Below, piece by piece: positions 28,643 through 39,275 of a stretch of DNA of 64,000 nt. This stretch comes from Maridesulfovibrio sp. (lineage in GTDB: Bacteria; Desulfobacterota; Desulfovibrionia; Desulfovibrionales; Desulfovibrionaceae), in contig NZ_OY780933.1 of assembly GCF_963676065.1 (NCBI RefSeq), forward strand, positions 3,388,122-3,452,121, read 5' to 3'. Each line of letters starts with the position of its first letter. The stretch's first letter is position 1. The notes under the pieces were generated by a model. That model had not been told where the DNA came from. It saw nothing but the letters and a program-made list of their open reading frames with translations, and did no database searches. The translations under genes and the position numbers were made by a program.

Positions 28643-29674
28643 CTAGTCATCTTCAGAGTATTGCTCTTTGATTATAAGGATCGTATCTAAACTATCTTTG
28701 AAGGCATCCACCAGTCGTGGATCAAAATGACTCCCTCGTTCCTTCCAAATATAATCACAAGCTTCATCAACCGACCAGGCTTCTTTATACGTGCGTTTCG
28801 AAGTCAAGGCATCAAAAACATCTGCAACAGCCGAAATCCTTCCTTCTATCGGAATAGCCTCCCCCTGCAGTCCGGCAGGATAGCCAGAACCATCCCATTT
28901 TTCATGATGATTCAGAGCTACCCGTTTTGCTACATTCATCAAATCGTAATCGTGATCGCCGAGAATTGCTCCGCCGATTGTTGTATGAGTTTTCATAATC
29001 TCCCATTCTGCTTTATCAAGCTTGCCTGGCTTAGTAAGAATGGAATCGGGTATGCCGATCTTACCGATATCGTGCATGGGAGCGGCATTGAGCAAAATAT
29101 TTCCTTCAGATTCCTTCATACCTATATTTTTAGCAATAATCTGGCAGAATATGCTCATACGCATAATATGCGATCCGGTTTCGTTATCCTTGTATTGTGC
29201 GGCAATACCGAGGCGGCGAACAATATCCTGACGCGTCGCATAAATTACTTTAGTTCGATCCTGAACCAGTTCTTCCAGGTGCTGGCTTTGATTATACAGC
29301 GCAAGCTGAGTCTTCACCCTTGCTAGAACTATAGCTGGATTAATCGGTTTTGTTATATAATCAACGGCACCAAGTTCAAATCCATATGTTTCATCCTGCT
29401 CTTCTCCCATAGCTGTTACAAAGATCACAGGAATTTTCACGCTGCGCAAATCCGCCTTTATTTTTTTACACACCTCATATCCGTCCATTTCGGGCATCAT
29501 GACATCAAGCAACACAATATCCGGAGGTTCGCTGGAAAAGATGATGTCCAAGGCCTTAATTCCGTTTAGGGCTGCCTTCACTCTGTAGCGGTCTTTAAGC
29601 ACTTCATACAGAAGATCCAGGTTTTGAGGAACGTCATCCACAATTAACACTGTTTGTTTTTCGTGAGAATTCAT
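28643..29674 (-). CDS. Response regulator with HD-GYP phosphodiesterase domain
   Basis: A 343-residue protein. I use the ATG at 29674 because AGGGAGA precedes it; an in-frame start 14 codons upstream lacks a site. The receiver domain has D11/D12-type acidic residues in IVDDVPQN and the phospho-acceptor D57 in IVLLDVMMPEMDGYE. The C-terminal HD-GYP domain has HDIGKIGIPD, the GYP motif in HHEKWDGSGYP, and RISAVADVFDALTSKR. These enzymes hydrolyse c-di-GMP. It is divergent from the big hybrid kinase across 160 bases and is probably its partner. Confidence 0.95.
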   Translation of the reverse strand: MNSHEKQTVLIVDDVPQNLDLLYEVLKDRYRVKAALNGIKALDIIFSSEPPDIVLLDVMMPEMDGYEVCKKIKADLRSVKIPVIFVTAMGEEQDETYGFELGAVDYITKPINPAIVLARVKTQLALYNQSQHLEELVQDRTKVIYATRQDIVRRLGIAAQYKDNETGSHIMRMSIFCQIIAKNIGMKESEGNILLNAAPMHDIGKIGIPDSILTKPGKLDKAEWEIMKTHTTIGGAILGDHDYDLMNVAKRVALNHHEKWDGSGYPAGLQGEAIPIEGRISAVADVFDALTSKRTYKEAWSVDEACDYIWKERGSHFDPRLVDAFKDSLDTILIIKEQYSEDD

Positions 29675-29838
29675 CTCGGTCTCCCTGCAGAAAGTCTTTG
29701 CGCTATGGCTGAGCATGCAAGCCTTAATATAGAGTATTGCTTATTGAAGTTCTCCATATCGTTTTTTTACACCAAATCATAGCCCTATATTAATTAGTTT
29801 GCTATACTTATATAAACTTTACTCTACACGAGAATTAA

Positions 29839-32800
29839 ATGAAAAAGTCACATTCTGTCTTTCCGATTGATTTGCGCAGTTTCCTGACCGTTACTATCTT
29901 ATTTACCAGCCTTTCTTTCTGGGCGATATTTTATTTGCATAGTCAGGAAGTAGCTTCCGTTGCACAAACCCGAAGCATCGAAGAAAGGATGCACAACGAA
30001 ATAAGCTCAAAGACTGCTGGCTTTAACTTAAAAGATGTATTTATTGAACTCAGAATTTTTTCCAACCACTTTGAGGCCAAACAATTTTTGTTAAACAGAA
30101 ACCAGAAAAACCGGCAACGGGTTGAAGTGGAAGCCCTCAACTTATGCAAAGCAAGTAAACACTTCGATCAGGCCAGATTGCTAAGTAATGATGGAATGGA
30201 GCTTGTCCGCGTCAATTACAATAACGGTAATCCCGTTATAGTTTCCCAGGATAAACTACAGGACAAAAGCAGCCGCTACTATTTCAAGGAATCGTTAAAA
30301 TTATCCTCAGGAGAAATATATACATCACCTTTGGATCTTAATATTGAAAACGGCAAAATAGAACAACCTATAAAACCGATGATTCGTATCAGTACTCCAG
30401 TCTATAGCGATTCAGGAGAACGCATCGGCATTGCTATTTTGAATTATCTTGCCCAAAATTTACTGAATCAGATCAAACAGGCTAACCAGTGCTGTTCTAA
30501 GACGATACTGCTGAATAAAGAAGGATATTGGTTGATTTCTCCGGATAAAGAGCTGGAATGGACCTTCATGTATGATGATAAAAAATCTATTTCATTTGCT
30601 TCGAGGTATCCAGAAGCCTGGGCAAATATTTCTTCATCTCCACAAGGTCAGTTTTGCTCTCCGGAAGGGGCGTACACTTTCTCCACTGTACAGACTTCCA
30701 GTGATCCCTCTGAAGCTGCCGTTCTCGATGCTCTTTCATGGAAGCTTGTCCATCTCTACCCTACTTCCTTGATTGAAACGAAAAATTACTCAATTTTAGA
30801 TAAATACGTTGTAATCTTTACAGTATTATTTTTAGTCATTCTTTTCGCAGCGATAACTCGCGCTCGCTTTGTCCGTAGCAGAGAGTTGGCACGCATAAGC
30901 TTAAAGCAGGCAAAACAGGAAGCGGAAGATGCCAATAGAGCCAAAAGCGATTTTCTTGCAAAAATGAGTCATGAGATACGGACTCCTATGAATGCCGTTA
31001 TCGGCCTGACACATCTAGCTCTTAAGACGACTCTTTCCCCAAAGCAGAGCGACTACCTGACCAAAATATCAATGGCTGCGAACTCACTGCTGGGAATCAT
31101 TAATGACATTCTTGATTTTTCCAAAATTGAAGCCAACCAGATGGAAGTAGACTCTATCGAATTCAATATTGATGACGTTCTGAATAATTTAACCAGCATG
31201 TTGAGCATAAAAGCAGAGGAAAAAGGGATCGAACTTCTGCTGCAGGTAATAAGCAACGTGCCCAGTCGACTTATTGGCGATCCATTACGTCTTGGGCAGG
31301 TCCTGCTTAATCTGATTGGAAATGCAATCAAATTTACGGAAAAAGGCGAAGTATTCGTTACCGTAGAGCTTGTTGAACAATCAAATGATAGAGCTGTAAT
31401 CAGGTTTTCCATTGAGGATTCCGGTATAGGAATTTCGGAGGAACAGCTTGGCAGGCTATTTCAACCGTTCGGTCAGGCAGACGGCTCAATCACCCGTAAA
31501 TTCGGAGGCTCCGGATTGGGGCTGGTCATAAGTAAAAAGATGATCGAATTGATGGGCGGGACCCTGCAATATGAAAGCGTTATCGATGAAGGAAGTACCT
31601 TCAGCTTTACAATTCCATTTGCGTTTCAGGCCGTTCATAAGGATAGTTTTTTCAATTATCCTAAAGACATTCGTGAAATGCGGGTGTTGATTGTAGATTC
31701 CAGCAAAGCATCGGGATGCGTAGTTGCAAAGGTCATGAAATCGTTTTCATTTGATGTAACCATTGCAGAAAGCGGAAAACAGGCACTGAAGCTGCTTCAT
31801 GATAATGACACCAACTCTCCATTCCGGATGGTTATTACGGCCTGGAAGATACACGACATTAATGGAATTGAATTAACCCGCAGGATAAAAACAAGTAAGG
31901 ATCTGCAAAATAAGCCAAAAGTAATAATGTTAACAGTTTATAGTTATGCAGATGTGCGTTTTCAAGCTGAACAAGCAGAATTAGATGGCTTTATGCTTAA
32001 ACCCTTCAACCGTTCCATTCTTTTTGACACCATTATGGAAATTTTCAACGAAGATCGGCACACGGCCAAAATACAACATGAGTCTTCTACGTCTAATAAT
32101 CTTCCCGAAAACATTATCGGAGCAAAAGTGCTTCTTGCAGAAGATAACCTCATCAACCAGCAAGTTGCGCAGGAAATATTGGAGGATGCCGGAATTGATG
32201 TCGATATCGTAAACAATGGGAAGGAAGCGATAGAAAATCTTGAGAACAACGTTTACGACGCAGTACTCATGGACATTCAAATGCCGGAGATGGACGGTTT
32301 TCAAGCAGTCAAGATAATTCGCAACAGACTAAAAATCAAAGATATTCCGATCATTGCTATGACCGCTCACGCATTAGTAGGGGACAAGGAAAAAAGTCTG
32401 CTTATGGGGATGGACGACCATATAACAAAACCTATTGATCCGGATTTTCTCATAGAAACACTCTCCAAATGGCTTCCGAACAAGACAAACCATTCAGGCA
32501 GGTTTTCCGAGAAGCCACAGTTGACTGATGTCCAGGCCACAGACATTCCAAGTCTTCCCGGAATCGATACTGAAAAAGGAGTGCGCAGAGTTAGGGGGAA
32601 TACAAAATTATACTTAAAGCTACTTGGCGACTTTGCAAAAAACAGCTCAGACAAACAAACGGAGCTGTTGGAATCGATCAGAAACAAGACATACGTGGAC
32701 ACTCGCGCTATGGCTCATGGCATGAAAGGTGTGGCCGGTAACCTTGGAATCGATAATCTGCACGGAATCCTTCAGAAAATGGAAGCCTTATCTGAACAGG

Positions 32801-33147
32801 AAACGGACATTGAAGAACCGATCATCCAAAAATTTAAATACGAAATTCAGCGTGTCACAGAGGGGATACTGGAGTTTTTACCCCAACAGGATGAAGACAC
32901 GACAATTGCTGTTTCGATCAATGTTAAAGCCATCGACAGCCTGCGTCTGGAATTGGAGCAGATTGCTGACCTCCTGGAGCAGCATGACGTAGAAGCCAAA
33001 GCTCTCTTCGCCACATTGAAGCCGTCTCTGGCAAAGGCTGCACCTGTCGAGACAGCCGAATTAGCCGGTCTTCTGGATAGGTTCGATTTCGCGAAAGCAC
33101 ATCAAAAAATCAAAGAACTTTTTCAGCAATGTCAAGGGAAGGAGTAG
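29839..33147 (+). CDS. Hybrid sensor kinase: Cache-HisKA-HATPase-REC-REC-HPt
   Basis: A 1102-residue membrane kinase. TM1 is near 15-35 and TM2 near 328-348, enclosing a Cache-type periplasmic domain. The phospho-accepting His378 is in KMSHEIRTPMNAVIGL; the ATPase domain follows (NLIGNAIKF, GIGISEEQ, GSGLGL). The first receiver (from ~614) is degenerate: Ala668 (VITAWKIHD) replaces the phospho-acceptor Asp. The second receiver (from ~763) is intact with D812 in LMDIQMPEMDG. A C-terminal HPt domain has His960 in MAHGMKG. The route is therefore His378 to D812 to His960 and on to an external receiver, probably the HD-GYP regulator or the protein starting five bases downstream. Confidence 0.95.
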   Translation: MKKSHSVFPIDLRSFLTVTILFTSLSFWAIFYLHSQEVASVAQTRSIEERMHNEISSKTAGFNLKDVFIELRIFSNHFEAKQFLLNRNQKNRQRVEVEALNLCKASKHFDQARLLSNDGMELVRVNYNNGNPVIVSQDKLQDKSSRYYFKESLKLSSGEIYTSPLDLNIENGKIEQPIKPMIRISTPVYSDSGERIGIAILNYLAQNLLNQIKQANQCCSKTILLNKEGYWLISPDKELEWTFMYDDKKSISFASRYPEAWANISSSPQGQFCSPEGAYTFSTVQTSSDPSEAAVLDALSWKLVHLYPTSLIETKNYSILDKYVVIFTVLFLVILFAAITRARFVRSRELARISLKQAKQEAEDANRAKSDFLAKMSHEIRTPMNAVIGLTHLALKTTLSPKQSDYLTKISMAANSLLGIINDILDFSKIEANQMEVDSIEFNIDDVLNNLTSMLSIKAEEKGIELLLQVISNVPSRLIGDPLRLGQVLLNLIGNAIKFTEKGEVFVTVELVEQSNDRAVIRFSIEDSGIGISEEQLGRLFQPFGQADGSITRKFGGSGLGLVISKKMIELMGGTLQYESVIDEGSTFSFTIPFAFQAVHKDSFFNYPKDIREMRVLIVDSSKASGCVVAKVMKSFSFDVTIAESGKQALKLLHDNDTNSPFRMVITAWKIHDINGIELTRRIKTSKDLQNKPKVIMLTVYSYADVRFQAEQAELDGFMLKPFNRSILFDTIMEIFNEDRHTAKIQHESSTSNNLPENIIGAKVLLAEDNLINQQVAQEILEDAGIDVDIVNNGKEAIENLENNVYDAVLMDIQMPEMDGFQAVKIIRNRLKIKDIPIIAMTAHALVGDKEKSLLMGMDDHITKPIDPDFLIETLSKWLPNKTNHSGRFSEKPQLTDVQATDIPSLPGIDTEKGVRRVRGNTKLYLKLLGDFAKNSSDKQTELLESIRNKTYVDTRAMAHGMKGVAGNLGIDNLHGILQKMEALSEQETDIEEPIIQKFKYEIQRVTEGILEFLPQQDEDTTIAVSINVKAIDSLRLELEQIADLLEQHDVEAKALFATLKPSLAKAAPVETAELAGLLDRFDFAKAHQKIKELFQQCQGKE

Positions 33148-33151
33148 CGAT

Positions 33152-34306
33152 ATGGAAAAAGCGCGCGTGCTGATAGTTGATGATATGCCTGCAAATATTG
33201 AAATGCTAAGTGAACTGCTTTCCCACGAATACCGTGTAAGCGTTGCGTTAAATGGATTTGATGCTATTGAGCTGGCTAAATCCTCCCCCATGCCGGACCT
33301 CATCCTGCTGGACATAATGATGCCCGGTATTGATGGATATCAGGTATGTAAAATTCTGAAAGAGAATGAAGATTCACGCCATATTCCTGTTATTTTTGTG
33401 ACTTCAAGAGCCGAAGTACAAAGTGAGGAAAAAGGATTTGAATTCGGAGCGGTCGATTACGTGGTTAAACCATTTAACCCGGCTGTTGTTCTCGCGAGGG
33501 TGAAGACACATATCGCATTATATAATCAGACAAGACTATTGCAGAATCTGATCAAAGAGCGGACAGCCGAACTTGAAAAAGCCAAAAATGAAGCTGTAAT
33601 GGCAAACAAGGCAAAAAGTAATTTTCTGGCTAATATGAGCCATGAATTGCGTACCCCTCTGAACGGAATCATGGGAATGACACAGATCCTGACTAATTCC
33701 GACCTATCAAAAGAGAACAGAGAATTTCTTGAATATGCCCACCAATCGTCGACACATATGCTTGATATGGTAAATGACCTGCTCGAAATATCTAATGTAG
33801 AAGCCGGAAAAATTAAACTTTCTCCGCGTGATTTCAACGTGCGCAGCAGTCTTGAAGGCGTTGTTGCTCACTATAGCAAGCGGGCAACTGAGAAGGGCCT
33901 AAAGTTGACCTTCAATATAGAAGATGACTTTCCATTAAATCTCAATGCCGATATAACAAGAATTAGGCAGGTCCTGATAAACCTGCTGAATAATGCTATT
34001 CAGTTCACCGAACAAGGTTCCATTGAGATCTCGGTCTCGGCAGTCGCCGACAGGCATGATACAGTTAAAATGTATTTTACAATAGCAGATACAGGAATAG
34101 GCATTGCCGAAGATCAATATGAAAAGATTTTTGAACCTTTTACCATTGGCGAAGACTACATGACCAAAAAATATGGAGGAGCCGGTCTTGGACTCTCAAT
34201 ATCCAAACAGATCGTTACGCTCATGGAGGGTAATCTCTGGTTGGAATCAAGTGTCGGTAATAATACGGTCTTCAGTTTCTTTGTTCCATGCAGAAAAGCA
34301 AAATAG
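33152..34306 (+). CDS. REC-HisKA-HATPase soluble kinase
   Basis: A 384-residue cytoplasmic protein. An N-terminal receiver has D54 in LILLDIMMPGIDGYQ and the conserved Lys in VVKPFNP. A short coiled coil leads to HisKA with His164 in NMSHELRTPLNGIMGM, then an ATPase domain (NLLNNAIQF, DTGIGIAEDQ, GAGLGLSIS). Receivers placed ahead of a kinase usually let an upstream phosphorelay gate its activity. It starts four bases after the hybrid-kinase stop, so the two are cotranslated. Together with the HD-GYP gene they form a c-di-GMP-linked phosphorelay. Confidence 0.93.
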   Translation: MEKARVLIVDDMPANIEMLSELLSHEYRVSVALNGFDAIELAKSSPMPDLILLDIMMPGIDGYQVCKILKENEDSRHIPVIFVTSRAEVQSEEKGFEFGAVDYVVKPFNPAVVLARVKTHIALYNQTRLLQNLIKERTAELEKAKNEAVMANKAKSNFLANMSHELRTPLNGIMGMTQILTNSDLSKENREFLEYAHQSSTHMLDMVNDLLEISNVEAGKIKLSPRDFNVRSSLEGVVAHYSKRATEKGLKLTFNIEDDFPLNLNADITRIRQVLINLLNNAIQFTEQGSIEISVSAVADRHDTVKMYFTIADTGIGIAEDQYEKIFEPFTIGEDYMTKKYGGAGLGLSISKQIVTLMEGNLWLESSVGNNTVFSFFVPCRKAK

Positions 34307-34453
34307 GCTGAATAATGCGATCTCACACTTAACTATAGCACAACCATGCTTTGATAATTTACGCTCTGAAATTGATCAAACTTCATCAAAATAAATTACG
34401 CATCAGTTCCAATATCTTCAACTATACAAACAATCACAATTTAACTCATTTAC

Positions 34454-34677
34454 CCCGGTTGGCACCAAAGGTTGGCAGCACCCCAAAAAAACCGCAAATA
34501 AACGCAAAAAAGGGAAACTGTATTAACAGCCTCCCTTTATAATAATCAATAACCCTTAGTACTACTTAGCAACCTTAACCTCACACCGTTTAGCATGCAG
34601 AATAGGCTCGGTATATCCGCTAGGCTGTTTGCAGCCTTTAAAAATAAGGTCGCAGGCAGCTTGAAAAGCAATGCTCT
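34454..34677. repeat. glcB 3' end and downstream DNA (direct repeat R2)
   Basis: The native partner of R1 at 27946-28170. It contains the end of glcB (34562-34677), its terminator and the CCCGGTTGGC-rich block at 34454-34515. The ~6.3 kb between R1 and R2 carries only the HD-GYP gene, the two kinase genes and the mosaic fragments. Confidence 0.9.
34508..34538 (-). terminator. Rho-independent terminator of glcB
   Basis: On the minus strand AAAGGGAGGCTG pairs with CAGTTTCCCTTT around a short loop and runs into a T-tract. The same hairpin is duplicated in R1. Confidence 0.75.
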
Positions 34678-36730
34678 TTTCATAGTCAGGAGCCATATTA
34701 TGATAGTGCGGATCGCCATCATTCTGGCGGTCAACCACGGCAGCCATCTGCTGCAAAGCCTGCATGACCTGAGCTTCGGTACAGAGCCCATGATGCAGCC
34801 AGTTAGCCAGATACTGGCTGGAAATACGCAGTGTTGCCCTGTCTTCCATGAGTCCCACATCATTGATATCAGGAACCTTTGAGCAACCGATGCCCTGCTC
34901 TACCCAGCGGACCACATAGCCCAGAATGCCCTGACAATTGTTTTCTATCTCACGCTGAATGACTTCGGGAGTTAATGTTCCTTCCAAAAGAGGAATCGTC
35001 AGCAGATCGTCAAGAGTTGCTCTGGATGCCCCTGAAAGCTTGGCATGCTGCTTAAAAACATCCACGGTATGATAATGCATGGCATGCAACACCGCAGCAG
35101 TTGGCGATGGAACCCATGCGCAATTAGCTCCGGCAAGAGGATGGCCTTGCTTGGTTTCCACCATTTCACGCATGCGATCCGGCATAGCCCACATTCCTTT
35201 ACCTATTTGCGCTTTACCGGAAAAACCGCAGGCAAGGCCCACATCAACGTTCCAGTCTTCATACTTGCTCATCCAGCGTGCATTTTTCATGTCCGCCTTA
35301 CAAACCATGGGGCCGGCTTCCATACTGGTATGGATTTCATCCCCTGTGCGATCAAGGAATCCGGTATTGATAAAAATAATCCGATCTTTTGCCGCACGGA
35401 TGCATTCTTTAAGGTTAACTGTAGTACGCCGCTCTTCATCCATAACCCCGATCTTCATCGTTCCGGCAGTCATGCCCAGAGCTTTTTCAACTCTCGCAAA
35501 AAGCTCGCAGGTAAAGGCAACTTCTTCCGGTCCGTGCTGCTTGGGCTTAACTATGTAAACACTTCCGGTTTTACTGTTTTGAAAGCGGCCCAGCTTTTTT
35601 ATGTCGTGCAAAGCAATAAGCCCGGTCATCATCGCATCAAGTATGCCTTCAGGAATTTCTGTTCCATCGGCAAGCAGCACTGCATCGGTTGTCATGAGCA
35701 GTCCTACATTACGAATCAGCAGCATAGACCTACCGGACAATGAAAAAGTCGTACCGTCAGATCCGGTGTATTCACGGTCCGCAGCCATACGGCGCACAAC
35801 CTCTTTACCGCCTTTCTTAAAAGTTGTTTCAAGATCACCGCGGATAAGTCCCAACCAGTTACTGTAGGCCAGAGCTTTATCTTCGCCATCTACAGCTGCA
35901 ACGGAATCCTCGCAATCCTGAATAGTGGTGACTGCAGCTTCCATCACAACATCTTTTACTCCGGCAGGATGATCACGCCCGATAATATTTTCTGGATCAA
36001 TATGGATTTCAATATGAAGACCATTGTTACGGAAAAGAAGTAAAGAGCCATTCTGCGCGTACCCTACAAACTGAGCAGAATCAGCAAGCAAGGATTCTGA
36101 TCCATCTTTCAGCACCGCACTGAACTCAACATTTTCTTTCGACGAGATTTTGTATTCCACAACATCAGCATGCTTTCCAGCGGCAAGCGGGACTGCGCTA
36201 TCCAAAAATCCAGAAGCGTATTCCATGACCTTACGGCCGCGAACGGAGTTGTAACTCTTACCCTTTTCTGCGCCGCCATCTTCAGGAATTACGTCTGTTC
36301 CATAAAGAGCATCATAAAGACTGCCCCAGCGGGAATTGACCGCATTCAGCGCGTAGCGGGCATTGGTAATAGGCACTACGAGCTGCGGTCCGGCGATGGT
36401 TGCCAGTTCAGGGTCCACCCCTTCTGTTTCAATGGCAAAAGGCTCACCTTCAGAAAGAATATATCCTATATCATAAAGAAATTTTTTATACTCGGCAGCA
36501 TCGTGAGCTTGCCCCTTACGGGATAAATGCCACTTATCAATACGCGCCTGAAGCTCTTCACGCTTTTCGAGCAGTTCCCTGTTTCGAGGCATCAGATCAG
36601 TCAGAATAGATTGCAGCTCTTCCCAAAAAACAGTGCATGAAGAAATTCCTGTCCCCGGTATAATCTTATTTTCGACCAGCTCATACAAAGGTTTGGCAAC
36701 CTTGAGTCCGCCAACTGTAATGTGTTCCAC
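34562..36730 (-). CDS. glcB: Malate synthase G
   Basis: A 722-residue enzyme, the normal length for the G isoform. It condenses glyoxylate with acetyl-CoA to malate. Family-specific stretches include [20 protein letters not shown] near the N-terminus, [12 protein letters not shown] and [11 protein letters not shown]-type segment ([15 protein letters not shown]), [19 protein letters not shown], and [17 protein letters not shown] near the C-terminus. No isocitrate lyase is in the window, so glyoxylate may come from glycolate or purine breakdown. It is monocistronic. Its 3' end is duplicated 6.5 kb away at R1. Confidence 0.97.
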   Translation of the reverse strand: MEHITVGGLKVAKPLYELVENKIIPGTGISSCTVFWEELQSILTDLMPRNRELLEKREELQARIDKWHLSRKGQAHDAAEYKKFLYDIGYILSEGEPFAIETEGVDPELATIAGPQLVVPITNARYALNAVNSRWGSLYDALYGTDVIPEDGGAEKGKSYNSVRGRKVMEYASGFLDSAVPLAAGKHADVVEYKISSKENVEFSAVLKDGSESLLADSAQFVGYAQNGSLLLFRNNGLHIEIHIDPENIIGRDHPAGVKDVVMEAAVTTIQDCEDSVAAVDGEDKALAYSNWLGLIRGDLETTFKKGGKEVVRRMAADREYTGSDGTTFSLSGRSMLLIRNVGLLMTTDAVLLADGTEIPEGILDAMMTGLIALHDIKKLGRFQNSKTGSVYIVKPKQHGPEEVAFTCELFARVEKALGMTAGTMKIGVMDEERRTTVNLKECIRAAKDRIIFINTGFLDRTGDEIHTSMEAGPMVCKADMKNARWMSKYEDWNVDVGLACGFSGKAQIGKGMWAMPDRMREMVETKQGHPLAGANCAWVPSPTAAVLHAMHYHTVDVFKQHAKLSGASRATLDDLLTIPLLEGTLTPEVIQREIENNCQGILGYVVRWVEQGIGCSKVPDINDVGLMEDRATLRISSQYLANWLHHGLCTEAQVMQALQQMAAVVDRQNDGDPHYHNMAPDYEKSIAFQAACDLIFKGCKQPSGYTEPILHAKRCEVKVAK

Positions 36731-36985
36731 AATCCTTCCCTCACTGTTCTCTAATTATTCGCGCATCAAAACATTTTCCATTGGTCAGACCAATTAAACA
36801 TCCGAGTATTTCTCTGTCAATGCGTATAGATAGAGACTGAATACAGTATATAAATTATCATGCTGGTTTAGAAAGTCAGGATAGCGGCTTAACCTTGTGT
36901 CCACAATCTTGTAGCAGGATCACTCAGATAATCCCCATACGGGCAGACTGGAACGGGCTGTTTCGCATATGTTTTAGCCACAGTC

Positions 36986-38035
36986 TCAGCCATGCAAATC
37001 ATTCCAGTCGGCTTCAACCATGTTCAGCAACGCCTTGCTTTCCTTCACCAACAGGCTGGGCTTACTAAAATCCGGGGTTCCGGCCAGCTTTTGCAGCAAC
37101 AAAGCGTCCCTTTCATACCACAAAGGCAGCAGGCCTCCGAAGAAAAAGCCCTCCGCACGAGCAGCTTCAACTGCTACAGAAATACTGTAACACCATAACG
37201 GCAGATAGATATGATACTTATGCATACCTTGATGTTCTCGAAGCACTCCTGCAAGACATTCTGCGAAATCGCTGCCGATGGATTCAACTTCAACCTTTAC
37301 CAGCCCGGCTTCATCAAGAAGCTTTACTGACAGATTTGTTTCACCTGCGGAAGCAAGTTCCTCTGCTCCGAACGTGTCCGGAAGAAATGAACGGTTCAGC
37401 CCCATCCATTCATAAATATCACGCAGCTGTGAGTCATAGCGAAAAGGGAGAACAACTTCATCCGAGCTATTTCGCAGCACTATCATACCATCCAAAAGTG
37501 AAATATAGCCGTAGGATTCCTCCTCTCCCGATCTGGGCGGCATTGACTCGACTTCAAAGGCACACGGTAAGGCTTTAAACTTCTTGCAAAGTTTTTGCGA
37601 AGTTAAGTGATCGCACACACTCTGTCCGAAAAAACCGTCAAACTCCAAATCTTCTGGAGGACGATGATGAAATCTGCTCACCATCCGCAGACCGAGGGAC
37701 GTACCTCTATAATCCGGATGAACAATCCATGACCCGCCTTCCATAATTTTAGGATTGGGGGCCGCTTGAAACAAAGCATACAGCCCCACCACGTCTCCCT
37801 TAGGAGTACGACCGACAATCTGAATCAAATCATCACCTTTGTTGATGCGGACCAGTTCATCAGGATCATAGACATGATCCACTGGAAAATTTTCACCATA
37901 AACAGCGTAATAGAGCCGCGCTATACCTACAGCATCCTCATGTTTGAAATAATCAACCTCAAACTTCTGATCAGGTTCTACTATGTATGAATCTTCCCTC
38001 AAACGGGCCAAATTCTGCTCTCTGCTATTATTCAC
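36986..38035 (-). CDS. GNAT-like acyltransferase, two-domain family (paralogue A)
   Basis: A 349-residue protein with a GTG start at 38035 behind TGGAGA; longer in-frame starts have no ribosome site. Residues ~25-160 have a GNAT layout (GIARLYYAVYGENFPVDHVY, then VGRTPKGDVVGLYALF and a PDYRGTSLG turn for the acyl-thioester pyrophosphate). The C-terminal ~75 residues form the module also found at 7193 and 46421 (EGFFFGGLLPLWYERDALLL). It is paralogous to 46421-47440. In a cluster with a carrier protein and AMP ligase, it could transfer an acyl group to an amine. Downstream partner of the aminotransferase. Confidence 0.7.
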   Translation of the reverse strand: MNNSREQNLARLREDSYIVEPDQKFEVDYFKHEDAVGIARLYYAVYGENFPVDHVYDPDELVRINKGDDLIQIVGRTPKGDVVGLYALFQAAPNPKIMEGGSWIVHPDYRGTSLGLRMVSRFHHRPPEDLEFDGFFGQSVCDHLTSQKLCKKFKALPCAFEVESMPPRSGEEESYGYISLLDGMIVLRNSSDEVVLPFRYDSQLRDIYEWMGLNRSFLPDTFGAEELASAGETNLSVKLLDEAGLVKVEVESIGSDFAECLAGVLREHQGMHKYHIYLPLWCYSISVAVEAARAEGFFFGGLLPLWYERDALLLQKLAGTPDFSKPSLLVKESKALLNMVEADWNDLHG

Positions 38036-38165
38036 CGTTATTCTCCATACGCACATCATCTTCAAAACTGCGGCAGTATATTCCCCAGAAAAGGACTCCA
38101 AACCGGGGCACAAAAAAACTGTGAAATAAATCGTTCTCATTTCACAGCCGGTTACATTTATAAAA

Positions 38166-39275
38166 TTATCTGAACACACTTTTCAGGATAGAAATGAACT
38201 CCTCCAGCACCTGCACTTCTACCAGACTGACGCGAATCCAGTTCGGAAAACGGAACCCGGTCATGGTACGAACCAAAAATCCACGACGCAGAAGTTTACG
38301 TTGCAGCAGGGTATCGGAAATCGGCGTTTGAATCATGGTGTAGTTTCCTTCGCCGATAATATGATTAAAGCCTAATTCCGCACATGCCGCGCCGATGATT
38401 TCACGCCCCCGACGCACCATCTCCAGCGTCTGCCCGATGAATGGAGACTGATCCAGCAGTGCCGCTCGAGCGGCCACCTGGGCCGTAGTGTTGACGGAAT
38501 AAGCTACATGAGCACGGCTTATTATGTCGGTGACTTCCTCGCCCGCACAAAGATAGCCCACGCGCAATGCGGCAAGAGCATACATCTTCGAAAAAGTTCG
38601 AAAAACCACAACATTGGGGTATTCATCCAGCAGCTTAATGCCGTCCGGGTAATCAGGACGTTCCACATATTCGAAATAAGCCTCGTCCACCACCACGATG
38701 CACCGCCCGTCCACCGCATCCAGAAAACGACACATGGTTGCCTCGTCCCAGTAGCTTCCCGTAGGATTATTAGGATTGCAGACAAAAACAATCTTGGTCC
38801 GGCCATCCATGGCGGCCAGCATGGCTTCAGGATCAAAGCGATAGTCACTATCCAACGGAACCAAACGCGCTTCAATACCGGAAAACTCGGCAACCCATTC
38901 ATAGACCGCAAAAGTTTTATCCGCTGTGATTATATTGTCACCCGGCTCACAGAAAGCTTTAACCACGCTGGAAATCAATTCACAGGAACCGTTACCCACT
39001 AGAAACCGGGACGGGGCCGGACCAAGAACCTGAGAAAGAGTCTCCCGCAGAACCTTACTGTCACCGTGCGGATAAACGGGCATGAACCCGGTATCCATGC
39101 CGGACAAGAGTTCACGGACAGCGGGCGATGGGCCTAAAAAATTTTCATTGTTATTAAACCGGTGCAAATGGTCGAGGCCGAAAAGCTGCATCAGTTCAGC
39201 GTCCGGAGGACTCGGTCGGTACGGGTCGAAGAGTCGGATGTGAGCCGGGATGAGAAGATCAAGATTCAGCGGCAT
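38166..39275 (-). CDS. Histidinol-phosphate-type aminotransferase
   Basis: A 369-residue PLP enzyme of fold type I. The Schiff-base Lys is K230 in RTFSKMYALAALRVGY, NPNNPTGSYW is at ~167-176 and VVVDEAYFEY at ~194-203 carries the PLP-contacting Asp and Tyr. The family includes HisC and CobD-like threonine-phosphate decarboxylases. It overlaps the upstream gene by 17 bases, and its position inside this cluster rather than a his operon suggests a specialised role: making or consuming an amino donor for the product of the cluster. Confidence 0.9.
   Translation of the reverse strand: MPLNLDLLIPAHIRLFDPYRPSPPDAELMQLFGLDHLHRFNNNENFLGPSPAVRELLSGMDTGFMPVYPHGDSKVLRETLSQVLGPAPSRFLVGNGSCELISSVVKAFCEPGDNIITADKTFAVYEWVAEFSGIEARLVPLDSDYRFDPEAMLAAMDGRTKIVFVCNPNNPTGSYWDEATMCRFLDAVDGRCIVVVDEAYFEYVERPDYPDGIKLLDEYPNVVVFRTFSKMYALAALRVGYLCAGEEVTDIISRAHVAYSVNTTAQVAARAALLDQSPFIGQTLEMVRRGREIIGAACAELGFNHIIGEGNYTMIQTPISDTLLQRKLLRRGFLVRTMTGFRFPNWIRVSLVEVQVLEEFISILKSVFR

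Noticed and set aside
34595-36609. Several long plus-strand ORFs inside glcB
   Set aside because: Antisense shadows of a well-supported malate synthase G gene.
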